This document shows, in pieces, positions 42,831 to 50,990 of a stretch of 64,000 bases of DNA. Position numbers and translations under genes: made by a program. The notes under the pieces were generated by a model. It ran no database searches. It was not told where the DNA came from and was given only the letters and a program-made list of their open reading frames with translations. The DNA lies in NCBI RefSeq assembly GCF_029227915.1, contig NC_079883.1, positions 20,398,001 to 20,462,000 of the forward strand, in the 5' to 3' direction. Numbering within the stretch: position 1 is the first letter of the stretch; each line of letters starts with the position of its first letter. The DNA is from Hydractinia symbiolongicarpus (taxonomy: Eukaryota > Cnidaria > Hydrozoa > Anthoathecata > Hydractiniidae).

Positions 42831-43254
42831 TAATATTTTGATTGCCCCTGCAAGTGCGATGATTGGTATACGGCTTGACCTAAATAATAAGCCTATTGTG
42901 CGGCATGCCACACCTCCTATAAATACCGTACACCCTAAGCATACCACACCACCCATGCATACTATACTTCCACAGCATACCATGCCACCCAAGCATATAG
43001 CACCTATTACATCTCCTATACATACCCCCGATGTACAGGTACATGTCACGCCCCATATACCCGAACAACCAAAGCAACACGAGGATACCAAGGCCTCAAT
43101 AATCACAATAGAGGTAGGTATAATCTTGGCCTATATTTCACGTATAGCACGACAAGCCCAGCAGCTCCCGCGATGGCCATATACAGATGTTTTGCCGCTT
43201 ACTTCACGATGGTTGACGCTACCCTCAGAAAAAACGAGACTACCGTACCGATGA
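42793..43254 (+). CDS. Histidine/proline-repeat ORF with a hydrophobic segment
   Basis: 153-codon frame that overlaps the previous small ORF. After an N-terminal part (MNLRIGKIVEYNNNILIAPA) come five to six short repeats of the type PPxHTxxPxHT between residues about 40 and 85, then VTPHIPEQPKQHEDTK. A hydrophobic helix (ASIITIEVGIILAYISRI) may be a membrane anchor. The last part reads antisense to the coiled-coil protein at 43199-43882, so the true stop may lie earlier. His/Pro repeats could bind metal or form an extended spacer. No family is recognised. Confidence 0.4.
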   Translation: MNLRIGKIVEYNNNILIAPASAMIGIRLDLNNKPIVRHATPPINTVHPKHTTPPMHTILPQHTMPPKHIAPITSPIHTPDVQVHVTPHIPEQPKQHEDTKASIITIEVGIILAYISRIARQAQQLPRWPYTDVLPLTSRWLTLPSEKTRLPYR

Positions 43255-43882
43255 TCCCGGGTAACGCAACACCTGCCTTGCCTGCTAGATATTTGAGAAA
43301 ATTTCCAAGCCTTTCCAGTTGTTTGTCCACAAAGCCTTTTTCACTACCACCTGCAGCACCTGCAGCACCTGCTGCTGCACCTCCCCTTCCTGTAACAGAG
43401 AGTACAATGGTGCTTATCAACAGCCCAATAGCAGAGACGATACTCGCTATGGTTATCCCCTGCTCTTTGAAGAGTATACGAAGCTTTTCAAGCAGAGTTG
43501 TGTTATCGCCAGCGATTTTAAACACCGTATCTTTGATATACCTCAGTTGGGGGTATATGTCAGTGGAGAGTATACCATGTGCTTCTCCTAGAGCCATCTT
43601 CTTATTATTGAGATCCTTAATCTCTTTCTTCGCCTTTTCTATCTCCTTCTCAAGGTTAGCCTTGTGTCCTTTGTCCGCCCCAACCTTCTGCTTCTCAAGT
43701 TCTTTCACCCTACCCTCTGCCTTGTTAATCCCGCTGTCGTATAGGATCATCTTGTTTTTCAGGCTTTTCAAGTTGCCCCTGTGTCTGAAGCTCGAGCTCA
43801 AGTCCCCTTCTTTCACGTGGAGTGATGCCACCTTCATCAGGCCCGACAAACGAAGTGTCTTGTATAAGGCTCTCTGTGGCAT
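43199..43882 (-). CDS. Coiled-coil protein with two membrane segments
   Basis: 227-codon minus-strand frame. Residues about 35-100 are lysine/glutamate-rich with heptad character (KELEKQKVGADKGHKANLEK). A hydrophobic stretch ITIASIVSAIGLLISTIVLS follows at about 147-166, then a GGAAAGAAGAAGG linker. A second hydrophobic part (GVALPGIIGTVVSFFLRV) lies near the end. There is no signal peptide. Such membrane-plus-coil proteins accompany capsid genes in virus-like elements, but the role is unknown. The frame at 43837-44082 overlaps its start in another frame and may be its detached N-terminal part. Confidence 0.5.
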   Translation of the reverse strand: MPQRALYKTLRLSGLMKVASLHVKEGDLSSSFRHRGNLKSLKNKMILYDSGINKAEGRVKELEKQKVGADKGHKANLEKEIEKAKKEIKDLNNKKMALGEAHGILSTDIYPQLRYIKDTVFKIAGDNTTLLEKLRILFKEQGITIASIVSAIGLLISTIVLSVTGRGGAAAGAAGAAGGSEKGFVDKQLERLGNFLKYLAGKAGVALPGIIGTVVSFFLRVASTIVK

Positions 43883-44082
43883 CTACAAATCTCCTCCAAC
43901 GATTCCATTTCAATATGTTCGACCTCCTCCTCTATTTTCTGATACCTTTTCAGGAGGTTCTGGGCCCTAAATTTACCACCTTTTTTGGGTGTAACATAGT
44001 CGACAAACCCCAGGGCTTGCAGGCGATTACTACCCAGGAGCTGACCAACGGTTTTTAGGCTACCATCTTGGTTTGTAAGCAC
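43837..44082 (-). CDS. Short ORF upstream of the coiled-coil gene
   Basis: 81 codons (MLTNQDGSLKTVGQLLGSN, then ALGFVDYVTPKKGGKFRAQN). The segment ends in a charged helix and runs into the coiled-coil ORF in another frame. Either a separate small gene or the frameshifted 5' part of 43199-43882. No family is recognised. Confidence 0.35.
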   Translation of the reverse strand: MLTNQDGSLKTVGQLLGSNRLQALGFVDYVTPKKGGKFRAQNLLKRYQKIEEEVEHIEMESLEEICRCHREPYTRHFVCRA

Positions 44083-44172
44083 TATTTCCTTAAAGGTTTT
44101 TTACCTTTTACTATTTTCTTTACAATAAGTTGATTCCCCTTGTCTTCTCTGAACATATCATATTATTTCGCA

Positions 44173-44394
44173 TTAGGCTGTAACCCCAATTCTTTCCGTA
44201 AGACAATCGTAAAGGCCATCGATCTTTGATTTTAGTAACTTTTGCCCTGAAAGATCCCCATGTTGTTGTTCTGTTGAAGGCCCCGACGTTCCAGGGAGTT
44301 TCGACGTGGTATCATCGGGTTTATCTGGATGGCCTCCATCCTCCTCGTTATCATCAATATCTATATCTGGCATAGTTACTGGATTAGTTGGCAT
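44173..44394 (-). CDS. Small acidic ORF
   Basis: 73 codons, with an acidic low-complexity N-terminal half (PDIDIDDNEEDGGHPDKPDD) and a short helical end (KSKIDGLYDCLTERI). It diverges from the capsid-like gene, whose first ATG lies close by, so the spacer around 44395-44430 may be a shared promoter. The function is unknown. Confidence 0.35.
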   Translation of the reverse strand: MPTNPVTMPDIDIDDNEEDGGHPDKPDDTTSKLPGTSGPSTEQQHGDLSGQKLLKSKIDGLYDCLTERIGVTA

Positions 44395-45243
44395 TCTTTT
44401 ATTTAAAAGATTTCCCTATATATAATAAATATGAGTGCATTTGGAACGACGCTAGACCCCTATGCAGAGATGAAGCAATTCTTTGGTATCAAGGGCCGAA
44501 AACAAAGGGTTCAGATAAGCCATATACCTTTAACCATCAACCAGAACGTGTGGACATCCCAAATATGTCCGGGAATGATGTCATCTTTCCGGGTAGTCTC
44601 AAGCTTTTATTTGACCTGACGCTGACGGGACCAACACGCCGCGTACGGGATAAACAACATTAGGCTAGAATTTGACAAGCTCAGTCATGAAGGTCTCGCG
44701 AGCACCATGATGTCGAAATATGCAAGATTGTCCCTGTCATACGAAAGGATACTCCGTAGCAAGGTGCTTACTATGAAAAAAGCCGACACAAGTTATAACC
44801 TTCAAATTGACACCCACTCAAAATCGTTTAAGGGTGTTTTGCTACTCTTCATAGACCCTGTAAAAGTGAAGGCTTACGCTGGCGTTAACAAAACGTTTTA
44901 TAACCCCGGGATTGAGAAGGTAAGCGTCACTGTCGAGGGAGAGCCTAATGAGTTGTACTCTCACGCGATGTTGCCCAAGGACCACCTCGAACTGATTGTG
45001 AACCTCTTTGGTAGTCACGACTCGAACGTGACCATCGGGCAATTTTGCAATGAAAGGTATGCCCTCTTCATCGACTTTCAAGCGTCTCCAGATCATACCC
45101 TACATGGTAGTGGAAGATCCCTACAACGTCTAAGTGATGGCATCACCCTATATATCACCAAAAAGCGGACGGAACCGGAGATTTCATGGCTTACGTCTAC
45201 CTCTTACTGGACGGTAGGTTTCATTCTGTGGAGTATTAAATGA
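44388..45243 (+). pseudogene. Major capsid-like protein gene, frameshifted
   Basis: Plus-strand pieces of one gene. A start segment is at 44431-44520 (MSAFGTTLDPYAEMKQFFG). A middle segment in another frame, within 44388-44663, has ERVDIPNMSGNDVIFPGSLK. A long C-terminal part is at 44707-45243, with FKGVLLLFIDPVKV, FYNPGIEKVSVTVEGEPNEL, GQFCNERYALFIDF and the diagnostic-looking LHGSGRSLQRLSDGI. Its beta-strand periodicity fits a jelly-roll capsid fold. I recognise it as the capsid-like family of Polinton-like elements in cnidarians, inferred without a search. At least two frameshifts, and probably missing central sequence, make it non-functional. Confidence 0.55.
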
Positions 45244-45284
45244 CCACAATTTATATTTGTCCTCGGAGGCAAATACAAATCAAT

Positions 45285-46085
45285 ATGGAAAAAGCAAGAG
45301 CTGTCAAAAATGTAAAAAAGTGTTGGCCTTGGATGCATTAAGGTGTTGAAAAATGGTCAAGCTACAAAAACATGCATCAAATGCCTGGATGAAAAGAAAC
45401 TGCAGCATGAACGCAATAGGTGCTTCCATCAGAGATCCTCCTGTAAAGAATGTGGGGAAGTCAAATTTGCCCCCATCAAAGGTTGAGATCCTGGTGTAAG
45501 GAATGTAAGGGAAGCCAAATATGCCCCCATCAAAGGCAGAGATCCCAATGTAAGGAGTGTGTTGGAAGCCAAATTTGTCCCCATCAAAGGATAAGATCCC
45601 ACTGTAAAGAGTGTGGAGGTAATGGTATTTGCCCTCATGAAAGGTGAAGTTCCAGGTGTAAAGAATGCAAGGGAAGCCAAATTTGCCCCCATCAAAGGGT
45701 GAGATCCACCTGTAAAGAATGTGGGAGAAGTCAAATTTGCCCCCATCAAAGGTTGAGATCCAGGTGTAAGGAATGCAAGGGAAGCCAAATATGCCCCCAT
45801 CAAAGGCAGAGATCCCAATGTAAGGAGTGCGTTGGAAGCCAAATTTGTCCCCATTAAAGGATAAGATCCCACTGTAAAGAGTGTGGAGTTAATGGTATTT
45901 GCCCTCATGAAAGGTGAAGTTCCAGGTGTAAAGAATGCAAGGGAAGCCAAATTTGCCCCCATCAAAGGGTGAGATCCACCTGTAAAGAATGTGGGAGAAG
46001 TCAAATTTTCCCCCATCAAAGGGTGAGATCCCAGTGTAAGGAATGTGGCGGAAGGCAGAAGAAAGGTCCAGCAAAATCAAGTCTA
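45285..46085 (+). pseudogene. CxxC/CPH zinc-finger-like repeat protein, nonsense-interrupted
   Basis: After a start region with TCIKCLDEKKLQHERN (about 45370-45425), the plus strand encodes about a dozen 18-residue repeats with the pattern CKECxGSQICPHQRxRSx. This is a C-x2-C and C-P-H ligand set that could bind one zinc per unit. Such repeats are known in several protist, cnidarian and giant-virus-like proteins, usually with EH in place of PH. In-frame TGA codons interrupt it at 45645-45647 and again one 270-bp superunit later, so it is no longer a full protein. It directly follows the capsid-like gene. Confidence 0.6.
45447..46075. repeat. 54-bp tandem array with 270-bp higher-order repeat
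   Basis: CCCCAT landmarks at 45471, 45525, 45579, 45687 and 45741 show an exact 54-bp period, 18 codons. Blocks of five units repeat as a 270-bp superunit: for example 45450-45510 matches 45720-45780 almost base for base. About 11-12 units are present. Frames on the minus strand here (45429-46019) are mirror images of the repeat, not genes. Confidence 0.9.
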
Positions 46086-46965
46086 ATCACTTGAAACGGT
46101 CTGCTTCCAATAGTTCTATGGGGTGGAAGGTTTCCTGATCTCGGTCTTGGCAACATTTGCGCGGTGAACCGCTTGCATCCGTAACATCTGTGGATAACTC
46201 CTTTGACTATCTTCCTCAATCTTGGTATCCAGTATGTCCTCCTAACTTCTGTGATGGAAAATCCTGCTCCCCCATCCAATGGTCTAATGTGAGTATCTTG
46301 AACGAGCTTCTCAGTAAGAATGCTTTTAGATGGTAGATATATCGGGAACTCTCCTTCTATTCTACCGACACATACATAGACTCCTCTGTGATCTTTCTGC
46401 AAATTTAATCTCCCCTTATCTTCTTGGAACTTCTCGTCCTTCTCAAACTCAGACTGCACTTTCTTGATCCAACACAGTTTGCTTTGTTCCGTTTCTTGTG
46501 TTGTCAACGGTCCTGTTTTCTTCTGATCTTTGTGTTTTGCTTTACAGTTGCGAATGAATCGTCTTATCCAACCAGTTACTCTCATCGTTTTCCAAAAGGA
46601 ATACTTGTTTATCAGTGTATTCACTTTGCTGTCATCAACTTCTACGGTAATGGCCACTGTTTCTCTGATCTGCGTAGCTCCTATCTCTGATTCCTTGCTA
46701 GGAGCAGCTGTAATGTCTGTCGGCCATTGCTCTTCATCCTTCAACCACGCAGGACTTGTAACCACTGCTCCCCTAATTGATCTCCACTGCAACCTCGACT
46801 TCCAATGTCCGCGGGATTTTCTTTCGTAGACACATGACGCCATACCATTTTTGGTTTTGATTTGATTTTGTTGACTCTATTCGATACAAATTGTTTATAC
46901 TGGCTATTTCCCTTTATCCAGTATAAAACCACTGTACTGTCTGACCATGCTACTGATTTTCCCAA
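46016..46965 (-). pseudogene. BEL/Pao RNase H end and integrase N-terminal part
   Basis: An RNase H-like stretch is at 46741-46965 (SDSTVVLYWIKGNSQYKQFV, then WRHVSTKENPADIGSRG). In another frame PAWLKDEEQWPTDI follows, a phrase typical of BEL/Pao polyproteins. The integrase zinc-binding region with HIRPLDGGAGFSITEVRRTY and RCYGCKRF comes next, then the start of the catalytic core with LDFAGPF holding the first catalytic Asp. The remaining core is lost at the truncation point near 46080, so the enzyme cannot be active. Confidence 0.8.
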
Positions 46966-48359
46966 GGTAACATTTTCAAAGCATGACTTGAATTTTCAAG
47001 AATGTTGGCAGCTATATGTGCCGCCACCAGCTCCAAACGGGGTATAGTCAAGTTCTTCTTCGATAAACGAGACCTTGAGGCAAGTAAACCCTGATTAATC
47101 TCTCCACCTTGTTGTACAACTGCATACAATACAGCTGATACTCCATCTTTACTAGCATCAGCAAATGCATGTAGTACAACTCTCTTGATCTTTGCTTGGA
47201 TTGGCGAGATTGGTCGAGGCACCCTTATTACCTCTGGTAGATGTCGCTTCCATGTGGTCCAACAGGTTTTGAGATCACCTTCCAGTTGTCGGTCCCAACC
47301 CACTTTCTGATCACAGATTTCTCGATACAGCATCTTTGCTTTCAACAGAATCGGTGACACAAGTCCGAGTGGATCATTCACTGCCGCCAGATATTGCAAC
47401 ACTCCTCTCTTCGTGTTTCCAGTACTTTTTTCTGGAAACTTAACTTTGATTGAATCTTCTTCCTTGTTCCAAGCAACTCCCAGAATCGCTGCATCATTCT
47501 TCTTTACATTCAACTGCTGCTTCGCATACGTTTGATCAGCTTCGACGTTGTCTTCACTGCAGGATTGCTCTAAGTATTTTATATTCGAATTGCACTTGTG
47601 AATATGAAATCCAGCGGCTTTGAAGATATCTATCAGTAACTTCTTCAGCTCTCTTACTTCATGATCGTTGTCTCCTCCACTGATGATATCGTCTACGTAA
47701 AGGTTCTCCTTGATTTCTTCTACGATTTCCGGTAAATCTTCGCTGTAATTGTCTAGGTGAGTATCTATGGTTCCACCCAGCAAAAATGGTGATTGGTTCA
47801 CTCCAAATACTGCTCTAGTGAATCTCATAACGTGATAGTCTGAGGATGACTTGTCTTTTATCCAATGAAACCTCATTAAATCTCGAAACTCTTTTCTAAT
47901 TCTTATTTGAAGGAATGCGCTTTTGAAGAGGTGGTCCAGGTTCTAGGCAATCGTTCAAAGATGCGCTGTTTGGTTTTTGCTTTGCTGATGCGTCATATAC
48001 AATGCGAAGTTCTGTAGACTCGCACGTCTTCTTCACAATTTATGCGGTAAATAGAACTGAACACCTTCACCATCTTCTGAAGCGATTTCTACAATACCCT
48101 CGGCTAACTGGTCTTGAATCTTTTGGTCATAGTCTTCAAGCAACTTAGGATCTCTCTTGAGCTTGCTCATCAAGTTGTTAAATCTTCCGATACTTTCTTC
48201 CTTGTTATCTTTCAGCTGCTTATGGCCTGGTTTCCACAACAACTCGGTTTCGTACCATCTTTCAGGATCTCTTCTGAGCTGTTCCTTAAATTCTTCGTAT
48301 ACCATATGTTGATCACCATCTGGTTTATCTTCAATTCCCACAACGTCCAAGCGACACAA
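46950..48359 (-). pseudogene. BEL/Pao reverse transcriptase, interrupted
   Basis: The N-terminal part lies in 48033-48359 (SIGRFNNLMSKLKRDPKLLE, then GVQFYLPHKL). After a broken stretch of about 150 bp the palm follows in 46950-47876: FTRAVFGVNQSPFLLGGTI and the catalytic YVDD within NLYVDDIISGG. Next come WNKEEDSIKVKFPE and the connection region with DPLGLVSPILLKAKMLYREI and HAFADASKDGVSAVLY. LTIPRLELVAAHIAAN marks the start of RNase H. The break near 47880-48030 removes part of the fingers. Confidence 0.85.
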
Positions 48360-48637
48360 CCTGTCATAGTATACTACAGGTTAAATGTGTCAAGTAGATA
48401 TGATTGTTAACTTCTGCACCAGCCGACGTCAAAGTCCAGCCAAACTTAGTACGTTCGGCCACTGGTTCACCACTATTTCCAACTCTGTGCACTTCTTTCA
48501 ATTTATCTTCGTATAGAGGTTGGCACCAAGTATCATGTGAACAGGTAATTCTGGCTTGTTATTTTGATCTTCCATCACGACTCCTCTCAGATGCGGGTAA
48601 GTCCTAATCATGTATTCGTATCTCGGGTTGTTGACCG

Positions 48638-49040
48638 TCAAGGGCACGTTTTTGTCGACTTTGCTTCCGTCTGCAGCTGGATATCTCCTGATACGTTGCT
48701 CACCTTCACCTTGTAGATTTCAATTTTTCTAGATGTTGTGTGCATGAATGTCTTAATGCTCCTGGATTCCTTGCGTACAGGCTTGATCTTCATCAACTCG
48801 ATCAGCGTAGATGATGCATAACTGCGTCCTGAGCAGTTGTCCATCAAAGCTCTGCACTTTACGCCATTCACCCTCACTACCAAAATTGGGAAGACTACTG
48901 ATCCACTTGATGACGAACACATTGCTGGAGATCATTCACTCTTCTTCGGTCTGTTGCAAAAGGATGTGTGATGGCGATTGTTGCAGTTGTAGCAATTTCC
49001 ACTTTTACAGTCACCTGATCTATAATCCCCATTCGTACAG
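48638..49040 (-). pseudogene. BEL/Pao second zinc knuckle and aspartic protease
   Basis: A Cys/His knuckle (CYNCNNRHHTSFC, about 49000-48950) comes first. The protease-like segment follows (48638-48922), with VVRVNGVKCRALMDNCSGRS. The catalytic D-S/T-G triad would be expected at ALMDNCSGRS. Here it reads D-N-C-S-G, which departs from the usual D-[ST]-G and may reflect decay or a lineage variant. Confidence 0.65.
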
Positions 49041-49045
49041 TTGAA

Positions 49046-50165
49046 TCACAACTGCTTCTTACTCAGAATCTTTTTTCTTTCTTCAATGTCCTTCACCGTT
49101 TCACAATTGTTTGATTTATGCTCTTCTTTATTGCAGTAAACGCATCTTGATTTGTATTGCTTTTCGCCGCGTATATTGAAGTTCTTCTCCTTTCTTCCAA
49201 AACCATTGCTGATTGGATTCCTTTCAGTCCATCTTCCCAAAGCGTCGGTCAATTGATGATACTTCCAATCTTGCCAATCTTTGTCTAATCTCACCAGGTC
49301 TGACCGGATGCCTGGGAGTTTTTCCAAGATAGATCTAACATACCCATTGATCTCGGCTACTCTACCCATGGTTTCTAAAGACTGTACATGGGTTAGTAAT
49401 CCTTCGTTGAATTCATGTATGCGGGTGGTGTTGGACCCATAGATAGTTGTAGATTCGTGACAGCTTGCACATGTTCGTTCAGGACTTCGCTCGTCTTTCC
49501 GTACTTCTTCTTCAAGATCGCTTTGGCTTTCATAACCTTCGGTGCTAAACGGAAGACCGTCAATCCAGCTTGCACATGTTCGTTCACGACTTCGCTCGTC
49601 TTTCCGTACTTCTTCTTCAAGATCGCTTTGGCTTTCATAACCTTCGGTGCTAAACGGAAGACCGTCAATCAGTGTTCTGGGCTTTGGTGACATCATTTCC
49701 TTCAAGTGGGAAAACTTTGTCACTTGTGCTATCTCCGTGTTGTCTATTTCAGCTTTAAACTGGTTCCAGAATCGAAACCAGTCTATGTGTGTACCGTTAA
49801 ATTTTGTTATCTTCAGCTTCGGAGGCTTCACTGCTGGTGTTGACTTTCATCTTTTCCTTTCAAGGCTTCTCTCTCCCCCGTGGACTCTCTCAATTCTCTT
49901 CTCATAAGTGCAATTCTTTCTTTCTTCGTCATACGCACGTTGAATACGACGTTCTTCTTCTTCTGACGCTTCTGCTTCTCTCTTCATCCTCTATTGACTT
50001 TAAAACTTCTTTTATCTGCTGTAGGTGACCATCAAAGATCGCCTGATTTCCTTTGACGTTCGATTCAAATTGGTCGATCTCTTCTTGTTCTGTATCGGTT
50101 GCGATTTTCTCCTCGATTGCCGCATATTTCATTTCAAAGATTTCTTGTAGTGCTTCGTTCAGCAT
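49046..50165 (-). pseudogene. BEL/Pao Gag, with internal 105-bp duplication
   Basis: The frame starts near 50165 (MLNEALQEIFEMKYAAIEEK) with a coiled-coil part. It shifts frame near 49900 and goes on with KPPKLKITKFNGTHIDWFRF, the conserved Gag start of BEL/Pao and related elements. A CCHC knuckle (CVYCNKEEHKSNNC, about 49140-49100) ends the part. An in-frame tandem duplication of 35 codons (49461-49670) is nearly perfect. Confidence 0.8.
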
Positions 50166-50739
50166 TTTGTCTTATCTTCTTAGCTCTCTCTCGTTGTTGT
50201 TTTCGATGCTTTCAAATTTTCACATGCGTAATGTAACATTTTGAACTTCACGTCAATCTTCTTCTGTTTCTCTCATTATGTATTCACAATGTTCTTTCAT
50301 GCATTAATTAATTAGTATTCAATTATAAGCCAATCGTATCGCAAGTGATTGTGCGTAGATATTAACATCAACAATAGAATTGATCGGTCAACAGATCAAC
50401 CTTTGTTTTAACTTTTTTGTTCCAAGTATGAGAGCGTTTATGAGGTTGTGTAAGAGTTTTGACACGACAACAACAATTTAGAAAAGTTTGTAATCATAAA
50501 TAAAAGTTTGTAATCATAAATGATACTGGTGTCCAATCAAAATAAATAACTTCTGTGCTCGTTTTCCCTTTGCCGTAATGGCCAGTGTCAATGTATTGCA
50601 ATGAATAACTCCAACTTATGACGACAGGAAAAGTTCAATTTTTTTACGGTGGGCCTTCGTACATTAAGGTGTGATAACGACGTAGATTGTCTTTCGGTAA
50701 GGTATGAAGAAGAAACGATATTAGCTCACAGGTTTTCGT

Positions 50740-50757
50740 GTCCCACGTTGGGCGCCA
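50740..50757 (-). other. Primer-binding site of the BEL/Pao element
   Basis: Minus strand TGGCGCCCAACGTGGGAC, starting three bases after the LTR end (CCCGACA). It has the length and TGG start of a site for a tRNA 3' end. The exact tRNA was not identified. Confidence 0.75.
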
Positions 50758-50760
50758 CTT

Positions 50761-50990
50761 TGTCGGGAATGGTCAGCTACAAATTAAATCACGTTGAATA
50801 ACAAAATGGTTGTCTTCACATATAAAGTAATACAACAACCTGGCTATAAACAGTGTCACTAGTTCGTGTCTGTGTGTCAATTCGGCCGTCTCAAGTCTCG
50901 TCCCTCTTGTCACGTGATTCACTCTAATTTGCCGTTTGCCAGCACTTGTTTTGATTTTAGGAAACGATCAAGTATTAGCAGTTCATTTCT
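50761..50990 (-). repeat. 5' LTR of the BEL/Pao element, outer boundary uncertain
   Basis: On the plus strand it opens TGTCGGGAATGG, the mirrored ACA end of an LTR next to the primer-binding site. The outer end cannot be fixed because the partner LTR is missing. TATA-like sequences occur at about 50820-50855. Confidence 0.5.

Larger units (their letters stand above)
39480..46080. mobile_element. Decayed Polinton-like, virus-derived block
   Basis: About 6.6 kb in which base composition shifts to higher GC and short ORFs pack closely on both strands, unlike the surroundings. Visible parts are CxxC zinc-binding ORFs at both ends, a capsid-like protein on the plus strand (44.4-45.2 kb), a possible minor capsid protein on the minus strand (41.3-42.0 kb), a coiled-coil membrane protein and several unknown ORFs. 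This content fits Polinton-like viruses and related elements integrated in animal genomes. No protein-primed DNA polymerase, integrase, packaging ATPase or protease was found. Most frames are interrupted, so the block is an old, incomplete copy. Its borders are not defined by terminal repeats that I can see, and a BEL/Pao element abuts it on the right. Confidence 0.6.
46016..50990 (-). mobile_element. Truncated BEL/Pao LTR retrotransposon
   Basis: Read on the minus strand: LTR end and primer-binding site (50740-50765), gag (50165-49046), protease (about 48922), reverse transcriptase (48359-47600), RNase H-like part and integrase start (46965-46016). The gene order and motifs match BEL/Pao elements. 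The 3' half of the integrase and the 3' LTR are missing because the sequence breaks off at the repeat array near 46080. Frameshifts occur in gag, in the reverse transcriptase and in the integrase region. Confidence 0.88.

Noticed and set aside
45429-46019. Long minus-strand frame with repeated MGANLTSPTFF-like units
   Set aside because: It is the mirror image of the 54-bp array whose plus-strand frame has the CxxC/CPH pattern. A 54-bp period keeps all frames periodic, and the minus frame shows no known fold.
45447-46075. CRISPR-like array
   Set aside because: Units are directly adjacent, without variable spacers, and lie in an animal genome. It is a coding-derived tandem repeat.
46424-46829. 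Plus-strand ORFs over the BEL/Pao integrase region
   Set aside because: Shadows of the minus-strand polyprotein, with low-complexity hydrophobic content.
49415-49690. Plus-strand frame with repeated TCSFRTSLVFPYFF
   Set aside because: It is antisense to the duplicated part of BEL/Pao gag.
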